A stretch of DNA of 64,000 nucleotides from an uncultured Bacilli bacterium (lineage in GTDB: Bacteria; Bacillota_I; Bacilli_A; RF39; UBA660): NCBI GenBank assembly GCA_944329425.1, contig CALVIG010000001.1, forward strand, positions 185,933-249,932, written 5' to 3'. A model generated the notes under the pieces. The model saw only the letters and a list, made by a program, of their open reading frames with translations. It was not told the DNA's origin and searched no databases. Made by a program: the position numbers and the translations under genes. This document shows positions 17,224 to 26,016 of the stretch, one piece after another (the stretch's first letter is position 1; each line of letters opens with the position of its first letter).

Positions 17224-20092
17224 CCTCTAACTTTTCAAACACCTCTTTATTAGAATAACTAGGTATTTTTATTTTTTTATCTATTTCTTGATCAAATTTA
17301 CAAATGCTCTTAAATTTACAATATTCACAAACATCAGTATCTTTGTTTTTTGGGTTTACCAAAACCTTTCCATCCAATATATCATTTCCTATTGTTTTTA
17401 AGGTTTTTTTAACGCTATCAAATAACAAATCTAAGCTTTCTACGTTATAAATCTTTTCTTCTGAAAGTTTACCTCTTTGGAATATATCAGCATAAGTACT
17501 AAATAAATCGCCGCCCAAAGCATCATATATAACTTTATCGTAATTTAGCATACCATTCATTTTTAACCTGTTAACGATACTAAGATTAAGTTCCTCCTTG
17601 GTTAGGTTTCTGCTTACACAAGTTTCCTTCAATAAGGATGGATAATAAAAGAAACCCGCTGGAATAAGTTTTTTACCATGGTTAATACCATTTTCTTTTA
17701 TGGAAAAAACGTATAAAAGCATCTGAAGGTTAAGGCCTGCTAAAACGTCATCTAACCTAAATTTCTTGTTACCAGTCTTATAATCAATCACACGATAATA
17801 ATGATTTTCTTCATCATCAAACACGTCAATTCTATCTACCGTACCAATTATCGATAAATCACCATTATCTAGTTTTATGTTTATTGGTTTAATCTTTTCT
17901 AAATTTCCTATTTTAAACTCAAAATACTTAGGTTTAAATTTAGATATCTTCTGTTCGTTAATAATGTTTTTTAATATTATGGAAACGTTTTTACTAAGCT
18001 CTTTTATCGTGTATAAAGTAACGTTATTAACTAACTTATTATTATCTTCTAAATAATTAGAAGCGTATTTTTCTATTAGCTGTAAAGCATTTTCTTCGTT
18101 TAGAAAATCATAATCATTTTTAATGATATTTTCTAAGACGTAGTGCACGAAAGTTCCCACTTCCCTACTATCAAATAAATGTTTTTCTTTAACTTTAAGT
18201 TTTAGTCCGTACTGACAAAAATGATAAAAGGCACATTTACAATATGTTTCTATACTACTTGGACTTACAACCAAGTTATTTGTGTATAATTTAACCGCAT
18301 TAACATTACTAATTTTTTTATTTATGTCATGCTTATTTGATTTATTTATATGGTTAAAAATAGGTATATTGCATGGTAAAACCTCGTTTTTAGATAATTT
18401 AAGTGCATAATCATTTTCTATTAACGAAACGTTATAAATACGCTCGTCTAATTCTTCGATAAATTTTAAGTTAAGCAAATCATTAGAAAAGTTTTTAAGC
18501 TTTAAATCTGGTGATAATTTATGATAAGTTATCATAACAAAATCATTATTAAGCACTTTAGACAAATTATAATTTTCTTCTTTTTGAAAATTATTCGCTA
18601 ACTTAATTAATTGTTCTTTTTTTAAATCAGAAAAAGAAATAAGCCCTGGTAATTTAAAACTGCCTGGTAATACATCACTACTTGCACCAATTAAATAAAC
18701 GAATTTTTTATCCTCAAAATTAGCATCTTTCATGCTAGTTATGCACACTTCATCAACCATGGAAACGCTTTTTGAAGAAAGCAAATTAACGTTACTAATT
18801 ACCGAAAACAATTCACCAATTCCCATATCAATATCCAAGTAATCATTTATGTTTTCTAATAAACTAATAAAGTTAGATAACCCTTCAGCATCTTTTTCAT
18901 TTAACTTTTCATCAATTTTTTCTTCAGATAAATAAGTATAAAACCACTTTAAGTTAGCGCTAACGCTCTTTTCATTAAAAACGTTTTCTAATAAACATTT
19001 AATTGGTAAAACAACGCTATCTTTTATATCATTTAGTTTTTGAAGTAGTTTTTTATCTTTATCAGTAAAAGCCTTATTTCCATTTGGATTATACGTAAAA
19101 GGTTTATAAAAGTTTTCGTTTTCTAAATTCCATTCATAAACGTAATTATCTATTTTGTCTACTTCTAAAGAAGTAACGTTAAATAAATCAAGCTTAAGTA
19201 AATTAATAAAATTTAAATAAGAAAAATCACCATTTAACATGTTAGAAAATAGTTTTATAAACCTGCTGGTTAAAACCCCACTTTGTTTCTTTTTAGAATA
19301 AGGAATATCAAAAATTAAATCCATGTATGGTAAATACGTATCAATATCATTAGAAACAATTATAAAATCATGATACTTATTACCTTCCATTACTTTTTTG
19401 GATATATCATTAAGAACGAAAGAAAGTTCATCTTGAACGTCGTTTAATCCTTTAAAAACGACTTCTTTACCATCATAACTTTTAAAATCCAATTTTAAAT
19501 TAGTTTTATCAACCATGGATAATTTATCAAATAAGTTTTCATTATTTAAAAGTTTAGGTAAAACGTAAACAAATCCATCATCACTCATTTTTTTGAATAT
19601 CTTAAGTTCTTTATCATCAAGGTATTCCAGGTTTAAAAATAAATAATTAGAATTAAACTTAGTATTGTTAATAACCCAATTTAAAACCATTTTATAATTA
19701 ATTAACCCTTTTTTCTTTAAAAGTTCCTCATATTCATGATATATCGTGCTTAAATCACTTACTTTGTTACTAAAAATCAAATCATACTCATCATAATTTT
19801 GATAAGTCTCTAACAAATCATTTACAAAAGAAACTGAGTAAAAGTCTTTATAACGTTTCAGTTTATCCTTAACGTTTAAAAAGGCTTTAAGCATGATGAT
19901 AAATTCCTGAAATTTATTAGTTAACTTACCATTACCATCATAGTTATCTAAAACAAGTTTTCTTGGCGTAGTAATGTTATAACAATTACCATAATATTTA
20001 TTTTTATAATACTGCTCGCTAAAAGAAGGTACGATTACAATACTGTCTTTAATAATACAATCCATATCTTTTTCATTTATTATCTTCATCAT
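17207..20092 (-). CDS. addB: ATP-dependent nuclease subunit B
   Basis: 961 aa. Second subunit of AddAB. The C-terminal RecB-type nuclease motif RVIDYKTGNK is near residue 775. Cysteines typical of the AddB iron-sulfur cluster are present: CKCAFYHFC near 620 and C-x2-C-x5-C (CEYCKFKSIC) near the end. The N-terminal helicase-like half has no recognisable Walker A, so it is probably inactive as a motor; the protein is also shorter than the roughly 1160 aa of Bacillus AddB. It is the first gene of the operon, with an extended -10 (TGTTATAAT, 20117-20122). Confidence 0.92.
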   Translation of the reverse strand: MMKIINEKDMDCIIKDSIVIVPSFSEQYYKNKYYGNCYNITTPRKLVLDNYDGNGKLTNKFQEFIIMLKAFLNVKDKLKRYKDFYSVSFVNDLLETYQNYDEYDLIFSNKVSDLSTIYHEYEELLKKKGLINYKMVLNWVINNTKFNSNYLFLNLEYLDDKELKIFKKMSDDGFVYVLPKLLNNENLFDKLSMVDKTNLKLDFKSYDGKEVVFKGLNDVQDELSFVLNDISKKVMEGNKYHDFIIVSNDIDTYLPYMDLIFDIPYSKKKQSGVLTSRFIKLFSNMLNGDFSYLNFINLLKLDLFNVTSLEVDKIDNYVYEWNLENENFYKPFTYNPNGNKAFTDKDKKLLQKLNDIKDSVVLPIKCLLENVFNEKSVSANLKWFYTYLSEEKIDEKLNEKDAEGLSNFISLLENINDYLDIDMGIGELFSVISNVNLLSSKSVSMVDEVCITSMKDANFEDKKFVYLIGASSDVLPGSFKLPGLISFSDLKKEQLIKLANNFQKEENYNLSKVLNNDFVMITYHKLSPDLKLKNFSNDLLNLKFIEELDERIYNVSLIENDYALKLSKNEVLPCNIPIFNHINKSNKHDINKKISNVNAVKLYTNNLVVSPSSIETYCKCAFYHFCQYGLKLKVKEKHLFDSREVGTFVHYVLENIIKNDYDFLNEENALQLIEKYASNYLEDNNKLVNNVTLYTIKELSKNVSIILKNIINEQKISKFKPKYFEFKIGNLEKIKPINIKLDNGDLSIIGTVDRIDVFDDEENHYYRVIDYKTGNKKFRLDDVLAGLNLQMLLYVFSIKENGINHGKKLIPAGFFYYPSLLKETCVSRNLTKEELNLSIVNRLKMNGMLNYDKVIYDALGGDLFSTYADIFQRGKLSEEKIYNVESLDLLFDSVKKTLKTIGNDILDGKVLVNPKNKDTDVCEYCKFKSICKFDQEIDKKIKIPSYSNKEVFEKLEGEKDA

Positions 20093-20116
20093 AATAACAC
20101 CTTCTTTTTCTTAATT

Positions 20117-20124
20117 ATTATAAC
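20117..20124 (-). promoter_or_regulatory. Extended -10 promoter of addB-addA-glyA-folD-smr
   Basis: Minus-strand TGTTATAAT about 25 bases before the addB start, between the upstream terminator and the gene. No good -35 is visible, which fits an extended -10 promoter. Confidence 0.55.
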
Positions 20125-20133
20125 AAAATATTT

Positions 20134-20163
20134 AAAAAAAAAGAACCCGGCAAGGGTCTTTTA
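20134..20163 (-). terminator. Intrinsic terminator after the first SipW-type paralog
   Basis: Minus-strand hairpin with arms AAGACCC and GGGTTCTT (one-base bulge), loop TTGCC, then nine T. Confidence 0.8.
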
Positions 20164-20170
20164 AATTTTA

Positions 20171-20805
20171 TTAATTTGCGGATTGTTCAAAGCCTAACGT
20201 CATGTTATATTGCATAGTTGCTTGCCCATTTGATAACTCAGGTTGTGATTCTAAACCTAGCATATCTGAATCCATCCACATGTTATAGATATAAAAATCT
20301 ACAGATTCTCCAGTTTGTAAAGTTACAGTTGCTTCTTCTAATGCTCCATCACCGTTAGCGGAAATTAATTCATTATTTTTACGAACTTCGTAATATCCAA
20401 ATAATGCAGTTGTTTTATCTAAATAAAATACGTCACCTACATCAGTCATATTTGAAGCTACATTATTTGATGAATCAACCGTCTTTAATACTGCTGGTAT
20501 TGATCCGTTATTTGTTACCGTTACCTTGAAAATTGAAAAATCAGTTGGCTTAGATAGTTTACTAGTTGTTGTTATTTCATTACCTTCAACTTGGCATGAA
20601 CCCGTTCCAGTTGATGCTGATGTTTCTTGGTCTTCTCCCCAACTAATATCTTCATCAACAAACTCACATGCATAACTTAAATTAAAATCTCCTTGAGCGG
20701 TTGCCGTTCCACTTATGGTTAACGTATCTGAAAATATTGCATATCCTACCGCTACTACAAGTATTAGAGCTATTACTCCTATTATTATCATGTTTTTTTT
20801 TTCAT
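20171..20805 (-). CDS. Secreted protein with SipW/TasA-type signal segment (paralog 1), start frameshifted in poly-A
   Basis: The body (206 aa from the ATG at 20791) begins with the segment IALILVVAVGYAIFSDTLTI shared by all three paralogs. It resembles the SipW-dependent signal of TasA/camelysin-type proteins (hydrophobic run, GYAxFSD, then G-x-A-x-x-G-D-F). The rest is beta-rich with VTNNGSIPAVLKTV and LGLESQP near the end, as in paralog 3. The ribosome binding site (AAGGAGTAAGG) serves an ATG at 20805. From there ten A residues (20793-20802) put the body out of frame, whereas paralog 2 has AAAAAGAAAAA (11 bases). The gene may be off, phase-variable, or rescued by slippage. No signal peptidase SipW is in the window. 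Confidence 0.75.
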
Positions 20806-20874
20806 CTTTTTTATCCTTACTCCTTTTAAAATATTAAAGTATAATCTTTTTATTATTTGTTTACCTAACAAAAA

Positions 20875-21579
20875 TTAGTTATTAGTTACTTGACTAAAAG
20901 TAAATTCACTCGTCATTGTTTGCTTAAATAAAACTTTGTTTGAACCCTCAATGGTTTCACCCAAATTACCCCAATGAGTGTTTGAAACTAAAAATATACT
21001 TTCTCCTGCATCAAGAACAATATTTTCCATTTTTTCATCAAAAAATTGAAGTACATCATCAAGACTACTCTCGTTAGCTATTACAACAGTACCATCTTCT
21101 TTTTCGAAACCAACCAACTTGTTATATAACATATTTTCTTCTGGTTCTACAATATTAGAATCGCAATCAGTAAAATCATTAGTATCGTAATTACCAACAC
21201 ATGATTCAATGGTAACTTGGCTTCCAGTTGTCAAATTAAGTTGTGCTGGTATGCTACCAGTATTAGTTATTTTTATGGTAAAATTTCTCGTTGCACCTGG
21301 TTGTAGTAATTTTGCACTATAAGTAACCTTATTATCATTTGCAGTACAACTATCACCACTATAATTGTTATCAGCATCTATTGGTTCTGAATGTATTAAA
21401 TTAGCATTTAAAAATCCTTCATTAGTGATTCCTGGCGTGCATGTTGTCGTTATGCTAAAATCTCCTTTCGCAGTTGCACTTCCGTTTATCGTTAATGTAT
21501 CAGAAAATAATGCATATCCTACCGCTACTACTAATATTAGTGCTATTACTCCTATTATTATCATGTTTTTCTTTTTCAT
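20875..21579 (-). CDS. Secreted protein with SipW/TasA-type signal segment (paralog 2)
   Basis: 234 aa from the ATG at 21579 (MKKKNMIIIGV), chosen because GGAGGAAG precedes it; the longer frame to 21612 lacks a site. The N-terminus has the same hydrophobic signal with GYALFSDTLTINGSATAKGDF-type ending. The mature part contains KITNTGSIPAQLNL, a motif also present in paralogs 1 and 3, and is otherwise diverged. Camelysin/TasA relatives form extracellular fibres or are surface proteases; which applies here is unknown. The upstream region shares a conserved block with paralog 3. A strong palindromic terminator lies between it and ppdK. Confidence 0.75.
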   Translation of the reverse strand: MKKKNMIIIGVIALILVVAVGYALFSDTLTINGSATAKGDFSITTTCTPGITNEGFLNANLIHSEPIDADNNYSGDSCTANDNKVTYSAKLLQPGATRNFTIKITNTGSIPAQLNLTTGSQVTIESCVGNYDTNDFTDCDSNIVEPEENMLYNKLVGFEKEDGTVVIANESSLDDVLQFFDEKMENIVLDAGESIFLVSNTHWGNLGETIEGSNKVLFKQTMTSEFTFSQVTNN

Positions 21580-21633
21580 CTTTTTACTTCCTCCTATTAT
21601 GTATTTTAACACATACCTTTATCATTATTCATA

Positions 21634-21672
21634 ACTACATATTGATATTTACATTTGTTTACAAAAATATGA
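21634..21672 (-). promoter_or_regulatory. Shared upstream element of paralog 2 (TGTAAAyAAATGTAAAT)
   Basis: Minus-strand TTTGTAAACAAATGTAAAT contains two TGTAAA half sites in direct repeat. The same element (with T for C) lies upstream of paralog 3 near 25147-25166, and a shorter GTAAACAAAT lies upstream of paralog 1 near 20860. Both full copies are followed about 40 bases later by the common block TGTGTTAAAATACATAATAG holding a likely -10 (TAAAAT) and the ribosome binding site. This suggests a common regulator. Confidence 0.5.
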
Positions 21673-21698
21673 GTTAAAACGGAATTTATATAAATATT

Positions 21699-21724
21699 TA
21701 AAAAACGTACTAATTAGTACGTTT
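21699..21724 (-). terminator. Terminator after ppdK (palindromic, works in both directions)
   Basis: Perfect 22-base palindrome with arms AAACGTAC / GTACGTTT around TAATTA, followed by T on the minus strand, a few bases after the ppdK stop. Confidence 0.85.
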
Positions 21725-21731
21725 CTTACTT

Positions 21732-24359
21732 TTAATTATTTTCTTTTAACTTAGCTTGCGCTGCAGCAAGTCTTGCTATTGGTACTCTAAATGGAGAGCA
21801 AGATACATAGTCAAGTCCAATCTTATGACAGAACTCTACTGAAGAAGGATCTCCACCATGTTCACCACAGATACCAATGTGTAAATTTGGATTAACTGGT
21901 TTACCAAGTTTAATTGCAGTTTCCATTAACTTACCAACACCAGTTTGGTCTAGTTTAGCGAATGGATCATTTTCAAATATCTTCTTATCATAGTATGCAT
22001 CTAAGAATTTACCTGCATCATCCCTTGAGAATCCATAAGTCATTTGAGTTAAATCGTTTGTTCCGAAGCAGAAGAAATCAGCATCTTTAGCTATTTCATC
22101 AGCTGTTAATGCAGCTCTTGGAATTTCGATCATGGTACCTACTTCATATTCTAATTCGATACCTGATTCTTTTATTTCGTTATCAGCTGTTTCAACAACT
22201 ATGTTTTTAACGTATTTTAACTCTTTATCATCACAGATAAGTGGAATCATAATTTCTGGTTTAACGTTCCAATCTGGATGTTTTTTCTTAGTATTAATTG
22301 CTGCTCTAATAACGGCTTTAGTTTGCATTTTTGCTATTTCTGGATATGTAACAGCAAGACGGCATCCTCTGTGTCCCATCATTGGGTTAAATTCGTGTAA
22401 AGAAGCAATTATTGCTTTAATGGTTTCAACTGATTTTCCTTGAGCATCTGCTAATTTCTTAATGTCTGCTTCTTCGGTTGGAACGAATTCATGCAATGGT
22501 GGATCTAGGTACCTAATAGTAACTGGATATCCTTGTAAAGCTTCATATAAAGCTTCAAAATCACTTTGTTGATAAGGTAAAATCTTATCTAAAGCTGCTT
22601 CTCTTTCCTCAACGGTATCAGCACAAATCATTTCTCTAAATGCTGCTATTCTGTCTTCTTCAAAGAACATGTGTTCAGTACGGCAAAGACCAATACCTTC
22701 AGCACCTAATTCACGAGCTTTTTTAGCATCAGCTGGAGTATCAGCGTTCGTTCTAACCTTTAGCGTTCTAATCTTATCAGCCCATGCCATAACACGTCCA
22801 AATTCACCTGCTATAGTAGCATCAACGGTTGGGATTTGTCCATCATATATGTTACCAGTAGAACCATCAATTGAGATATAATCTCCTTCATGGTAAGTCT
22901 TTCCAGCTAAAGTGAATTTTTTGTTTTCTTCATCCATTACGATATCACCGCAACCAGATACACAGCAAGTACCCATACCACGAGCTACAACGGCAGCGTG
23001 AGAAGTCATACCACCACGAACGGTTAAAATACCTTGTGATGCTTTCATACCCGTAATATCTTCTGGAGAAGTTTCAAGTCTAACTAAAACGACTTTTTCT
23101 CCTCTTGCGTTCCAATTTTCAGCATCTTCAGCGGTAAATACTACCTTACCACAAGCTGCACCTGGAGACGCTCCAAGTCCTTTTCCAGCAGGAGTTGCTG
23201 CTTTTAATGCTTTAGCATCAAATTGTGGGTGAAGTAAAGTATCCAAGTTACGAGGATCAATCATTGCAACTGCTTCTTCTTCACTGCGCATTCCTTCATC
23301 AACTAAATCACAAGCTATCTTTAATGCTGCTTGAGCAGTTCTCTTACCATTTCTTGTTTGAAGCATGTATAATTTACCATGCTCTACGGTAAATTCCATA
23401 TCTTGCATATCCCTATAATGATTTTCTAGAGTTTTGCAAACTTCCTTAAATTGTTTGAATGCTTCTGGGAATTTTTCTTCCATTTCAGTAATGTGCATTG
23501 GTGTTCTAACACCTGCAACAACGTCTTCACCTTGTGCGTTAGTTAAGAATTCCCCAAATAAACCTTTTTCACCAGTAGCAGGGTCACGAGTGAATGCAAC
23601 ACCAGTACCACAGTCGTCTCCCATGTTACCAAATGCCATAGCTTGTACGTTTACAGCAGTTCCCCATGAATAAGGAATATCATTATCTCTTCTATAAACG
23701 TTTGCTCTTGGGTTATCCCATGATCTAAATACAGCTTTAACAGCTCCCATTAATTGTTCTTTAGGATCATCTGGGAAATCAGCACCAATCTTAGACTTAT
23801 ATTCTGCTTTAAATTGGTTAGCTAATTCTTTTAAATCTTCAGCATCAAGTTCAACGTCTTGTTTAACGCCTTTCTTTTCTTTCATTTCGTCAATAAGTTG
23901 TTCAAAATACTTCTTACCAACTTCCATAACTACATCTGAATACATTTGAATAAATCTTCTATAGCAATCCCAAGCCCAACGAGGATTATTTGATTTTTCT
24001 GCAATAACGTTTACAACATCTTCGTTAAGACCCAAATTTAAAATAGTATCCATCATACCAGGCATAGATGCTCTAGCACCAGATCTAACAGAAACTAAAA
24101 GTGGATTTTCTTTATCACCAAACTTCTTTCCAGTGATTTCTTCCATCTTGCCAATATACTCATTAATTTGAGATTGAATTTCTTCGTTTATTTCTTTTCC
24201 ATCTTCATAATACTGAGTACATGCTTCAGTAGTGATTGTGAAACCTTGTGGTACTGGAAGACCAATATTAGTCATTTCTGCTAAGTTAGCACCTTTACCA
24301 CCAAGAAGGTTTCTCATATCAGCGTTTCCTTCTTTAAAAAGGTAAACCCATTTCTTCAT
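21732..24359 (-). CDS. ppdK: Pyruvate, phosphate dikinase
   Basis: 875 aa, normal length. It converts pyruvate, ATP and Pi to PEP, AMP and PPi, or the reverse in glycolytic anaerobes. N-terminal ATP-grasp part with GGKGANLAEM and SVRSGARASMPGMMDTILNLG; phospho-histidine in GGMTSHAAVVARGMG near residue 455; C-terminal TIM barrel with GICGEHGGDP near 830 (catalytic Cys). It is transcribed alone from an extended -10 (24392-24397) and lies between SipW-type paralogs 2 and 3, each unit having its own terminator. Confidence 0.98.
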   Translation of the reverse strand: MKKWVYLFKEGNADMRNLLGGKGANLAEMTNIGLPVPQGFTITTEACTQYYEDGKEINEEIQSQINEYIGKMEEITGKKFGDKENPLLVSVRSGARASMPGMMDTILNLGLNEDVVNVIAEKSNNPRWAWDCYRRFIQMYSDVVMEVGKKYFEQLIDEMKEKKGVKQDVELDAEDLKELANQFKAEYKSKIGADFPDDPKEQLMGAVKAVFRSWDNPRANVYRRDNDIPYSWGTAVNVQAMAFGNMGDDCGTGVAFTRDPATGEKGLFGEFLTNAQGEDVVAGVRTPMHITEMEEKFPEAFKQFKEVCKTLENHYRDMQDMEFTVEHGKLYMLQTRNGKRTAQAALKIACDLVDEGMRSEEEAVAMIDPRNLDTLLHPQFDAKALKAATPAGKGLGASPGAACGKVVFTAEDAENWNARGEKVVLVRLETSPEDITGMKASQGILTVRGGMTSHAAVVARGMGTCCVSGCGDIVMDEENKKFTLAGKTYHEGDYISIDGSTGNIYDGQIPTVDATIAGEFGRVMAWADKIRTLKVRTNADTPADAKKARELGAEGIGLCRTEHMFFEEDRIAAFREMICADTVEEREAALDKILPYQQSDFEALYEALQGYPVTIRYLDPPLHEFVPTEEADIKKLADAQGKSVETIKAIIASLHEFNPMMGHRGCRLAVTYPEIAKMQTKAVIRAAINTKKKHPDWNVKPEIMIPLICDDKELKYVKNIVVETADNEIKESGIELEYEVGTMIEIPRAALTADEIAKDADFFCFGTNDLTQMTYGFSRDDAGKFLDAYYDKKIFENDPFAKLDQTGVGKLMETAIKLGKPVNPNLHIGICGEHGGDPSSVEFCHKIGLDYVSCSPFRVPIARLAAAQAKLKENN

Positions 24360-24391
24360 TTATATTCCTCCTTCTTCATTTGAACATAACA

Positions 24392-24400
24392 ATTATAACA
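24392..24400 (-). promoter_or_regulatory. Extended -10 promoter of ppdK
   Basis: Minus-strand TGTTATAAT about 30 bases upstream of the ppdK start, immediately after the terminator of paralog 3. The ribosome binding site is AGGAGG. Confidence 0.6.
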
Positions 24401-24405
24401 CAAAC

Positions 24406-24435
24406 AAAAAAGCACTTACAATAATAAATGCTTTA
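24406..24435 (-). terminator. Terminator after SipW-type paralog 3
   Basis: Minus-strand stem AAGCATTTA / TAAGTGCTT with loop TTATTG and six T. Confidence 0.85.
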
Positions 24436-24475
24436 TTTTTCTTTATTTTACAATAATTTTTATATTTAAACAAAA

Positions 24476-25081
24476 CTAGTTTTGTGCTTGTTGAAATTTA
24501 AATGTTAAATTATATGTTAAAGGTTTTCCTTCTACAGGCAATTGTGGTTGTGATTCTAAACCTAACATATCAGAATCAACCCAACCATGTACAACGGTTA
24601 TGTCAATTTCCTCGCCTGGTTGAAGGGTAATGTTAGCATTTGACACCTCACTATCACCCGTTTTTCCAGTTTCTTCTCCTTCTTCGGTAACACCATAATA
24701 AGCAGCCAAACTATAATCAGTATCTACATAAGAAGCATCTCCTTCAGTTTTAAAATCCATACCCTTATTGTTAGGAGATGTTACTTCTTTAAGAACTGCA
24801 GGAATCGATCCATCATTTGTTACCGTAACATGAAATAAAACGGCTTCATTTGGTTTTAAAAATGAACTTTTCATTTCAATATTGCTTCCATCAACTTTAC
24901 ATTTTGCAGATTCTTTGTTAGCGCTTGATTCATCAATTTCACAAGAATAACTCAAACTAAAATCTCCTTGAGCCGTTGCACTTCCGTTTATGGTTAACGT
25001 ATCTGAAAATATTGCGTATCCTACCGCTACTACTAATATTAGAGCTACTACACCTATTATTACCATGTTTTTCTTTTTCAT
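24476..25081 (-). CDS. Secreted protein with SipW/TasA-type signal segment (paralog 3)
   Basis: 201 aa from the ATG at 25081, selected by AGGAGAA upstream; the longer frame to 25114 has no site. It has the same signal (ALILVVAVGYAIFSDTLTI), then a mature part closely resembling paralog 1: LSYSCE near residue 45, VTNDGSIPAVLKEVTSPNN, LQPGEEIDITVVHGWVDSDM and LGLESQPQLP at the end. The likeness of paralogs 1 and 3, separated by ppdK and paralog 2, suggests duplication. The function is probably extracellular (TasA/camelysin-like). Confidence 0.78.
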   Translation of the reverse strand: MKKKNMVIIGVVALILVVAVGYAIFSDTLTINGSATAQGDFSLSYSCEIDESSANKESAKCKVDGSNIEMKSSFLKPNEAVLFHVTVTNDGSIPAVLKEVTSPNNKGMDFKTEGDASYVDTDYSLAAYYGVTEEGEETGKTGDSEVSNANITLQPGEEIDITVVHGWVDSDMLGLESQPQLPVEGKPLTYNLTFKFQQAQN

Positions 25082-25192
25082 CTTTTCACTTTCTCCTATT
25101 ATGTATTTTAACACATGTATTTATTACTATTCATGATATATTTGAAACATTTACATTTATTTACAAAAAATAAAAAAGACTAAAAGCCTTTT

Positions 25193-25819
25193 TCATAAAT
25201 GTTTTGATCCATCTTCTTTCACATCAACTTTAACCAACGCATTCTTAAAAAGCATCTGTAGCAAACTAGGATATAAATACTTATCTTTTACCGCCATCAA
25301 AAATTCATCTGGATTTATCTTTGTAAAATCTAGTTCAACGTTAAAAGGCAATTGCTCTTTTTTAGAAAGAACAAACTCTCTTAAAAATTCTCTTACACTA
25401 CGACCATTTCCTTCTCTAAACGGATGAATAACCATAAGTTCATAATATTCTTCCGCTAAAAAATACGAATATCCATCTATACTCAAAATATTTTTTACTT
25501 CTTTATTCATTTTATCAAGCTCATTTTTTAACCTTACTTCTATTTCATCAGGATTTACGAATTCCCTAAATCTGGCCATTTCACATTTGCGATATTCTCC
25601 GGCAAAATAATAAATATCATTAAATAAAAAATAATGTATTTTTCTTAAATGATCACTATCAAATTTACCTTCTATGGGAAACATTTCTAAGTAAGCTAAT
25701 TTTTTTAACGTTATTATCTTTTCATTTTTTGATAATTCTTCTTTATTTGTTATTCCAAGTTTATTTTTTAGTACGTTTGTACCTTCTATAAAATACTCAT
25801 CCCACGTATCATTACTCAT
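25193..25819 (-). CDS. Fic-domain AMP-transferase toxin
   Basis: 208 aa. The Fic core motif HPFREGNGRSVREF near residue 131 matches HPFxxGNGRxxR with the catalytic His, so it should be an active NMP (usually AMP) transferase. The upstream flap and helices with YYFAGEYRKC and the KIHYFLFNDI segment match VbhT/Fic-1 type proteins. The gene overlaps the small upstream gene by eight bases, the arrangement of class I Fic toxin-antitoxin pairs. In VbhT the target is DNA gyrase/topo IV; that is only a possibility here. Confidence 0.88.
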   Translation of the reverse strand: MSNDTWDEYFIEGTNVLKNKLGITNKEELSKNEKIITLKKLAYLEMFPIEGKFDSDHLRKIHYFLFNDIYYFAGEYRKCEMARFREFVNPDEIEVRLKNELDKMNKEVKNILSIDGYSYFLAEEYYELMVIHPFREGNGRSVREFLREFVLSKKEQLPFNVELDFTKINPDEFLMAVKDKYLYPSLLQMLFKNALVKVDVKEDGSKHL

Positions 25820-26003
25820 GTTTATTTTCCTTTCGCTTTAAAAGTAAAATCTTAGGATTTTTCATAAAACACTGTTTTATGCTTTCTCTTTCTTCTTCAC
25901 TTATAATTATCCCATCAATTGCAAAGCTTGCAACCGCATCATTTACGGCCTTTTCAACCAATTTCTCATATTCTTTATTTTTTTCATCATCAACGTAACG
26001 CAT
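25812..26003 (-). CDS. Class I Fic antitoxin, VbhA-like
   Basis: 63 aa, helical and charged. The segment NDAVASFAIDGIIISEEE matches the VbhA-type antitoxin fold, in which an S/T-x-x-x-E-G/N helix blocks the ATP site of the Fic partner. Here the motif reads S-F-A-I-D-G, so the inhibitory Glu is replaced by Asp. A ribosome binding site (AAAGGAAG) precedes the ATG. It follows the recombinase gene by 13 bases and overlaps the toxin gene, so antitoxin is made first. Confidence 0.75.
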   Translation of the reverse strand: MRYVDDEKNKEYEKLVEKAVNDAVASFAIDGIIISEEERESIKQCFMKNPKILLLKRKENKHE

Positions 26004-26016
26004 AAATTTACTTCCT

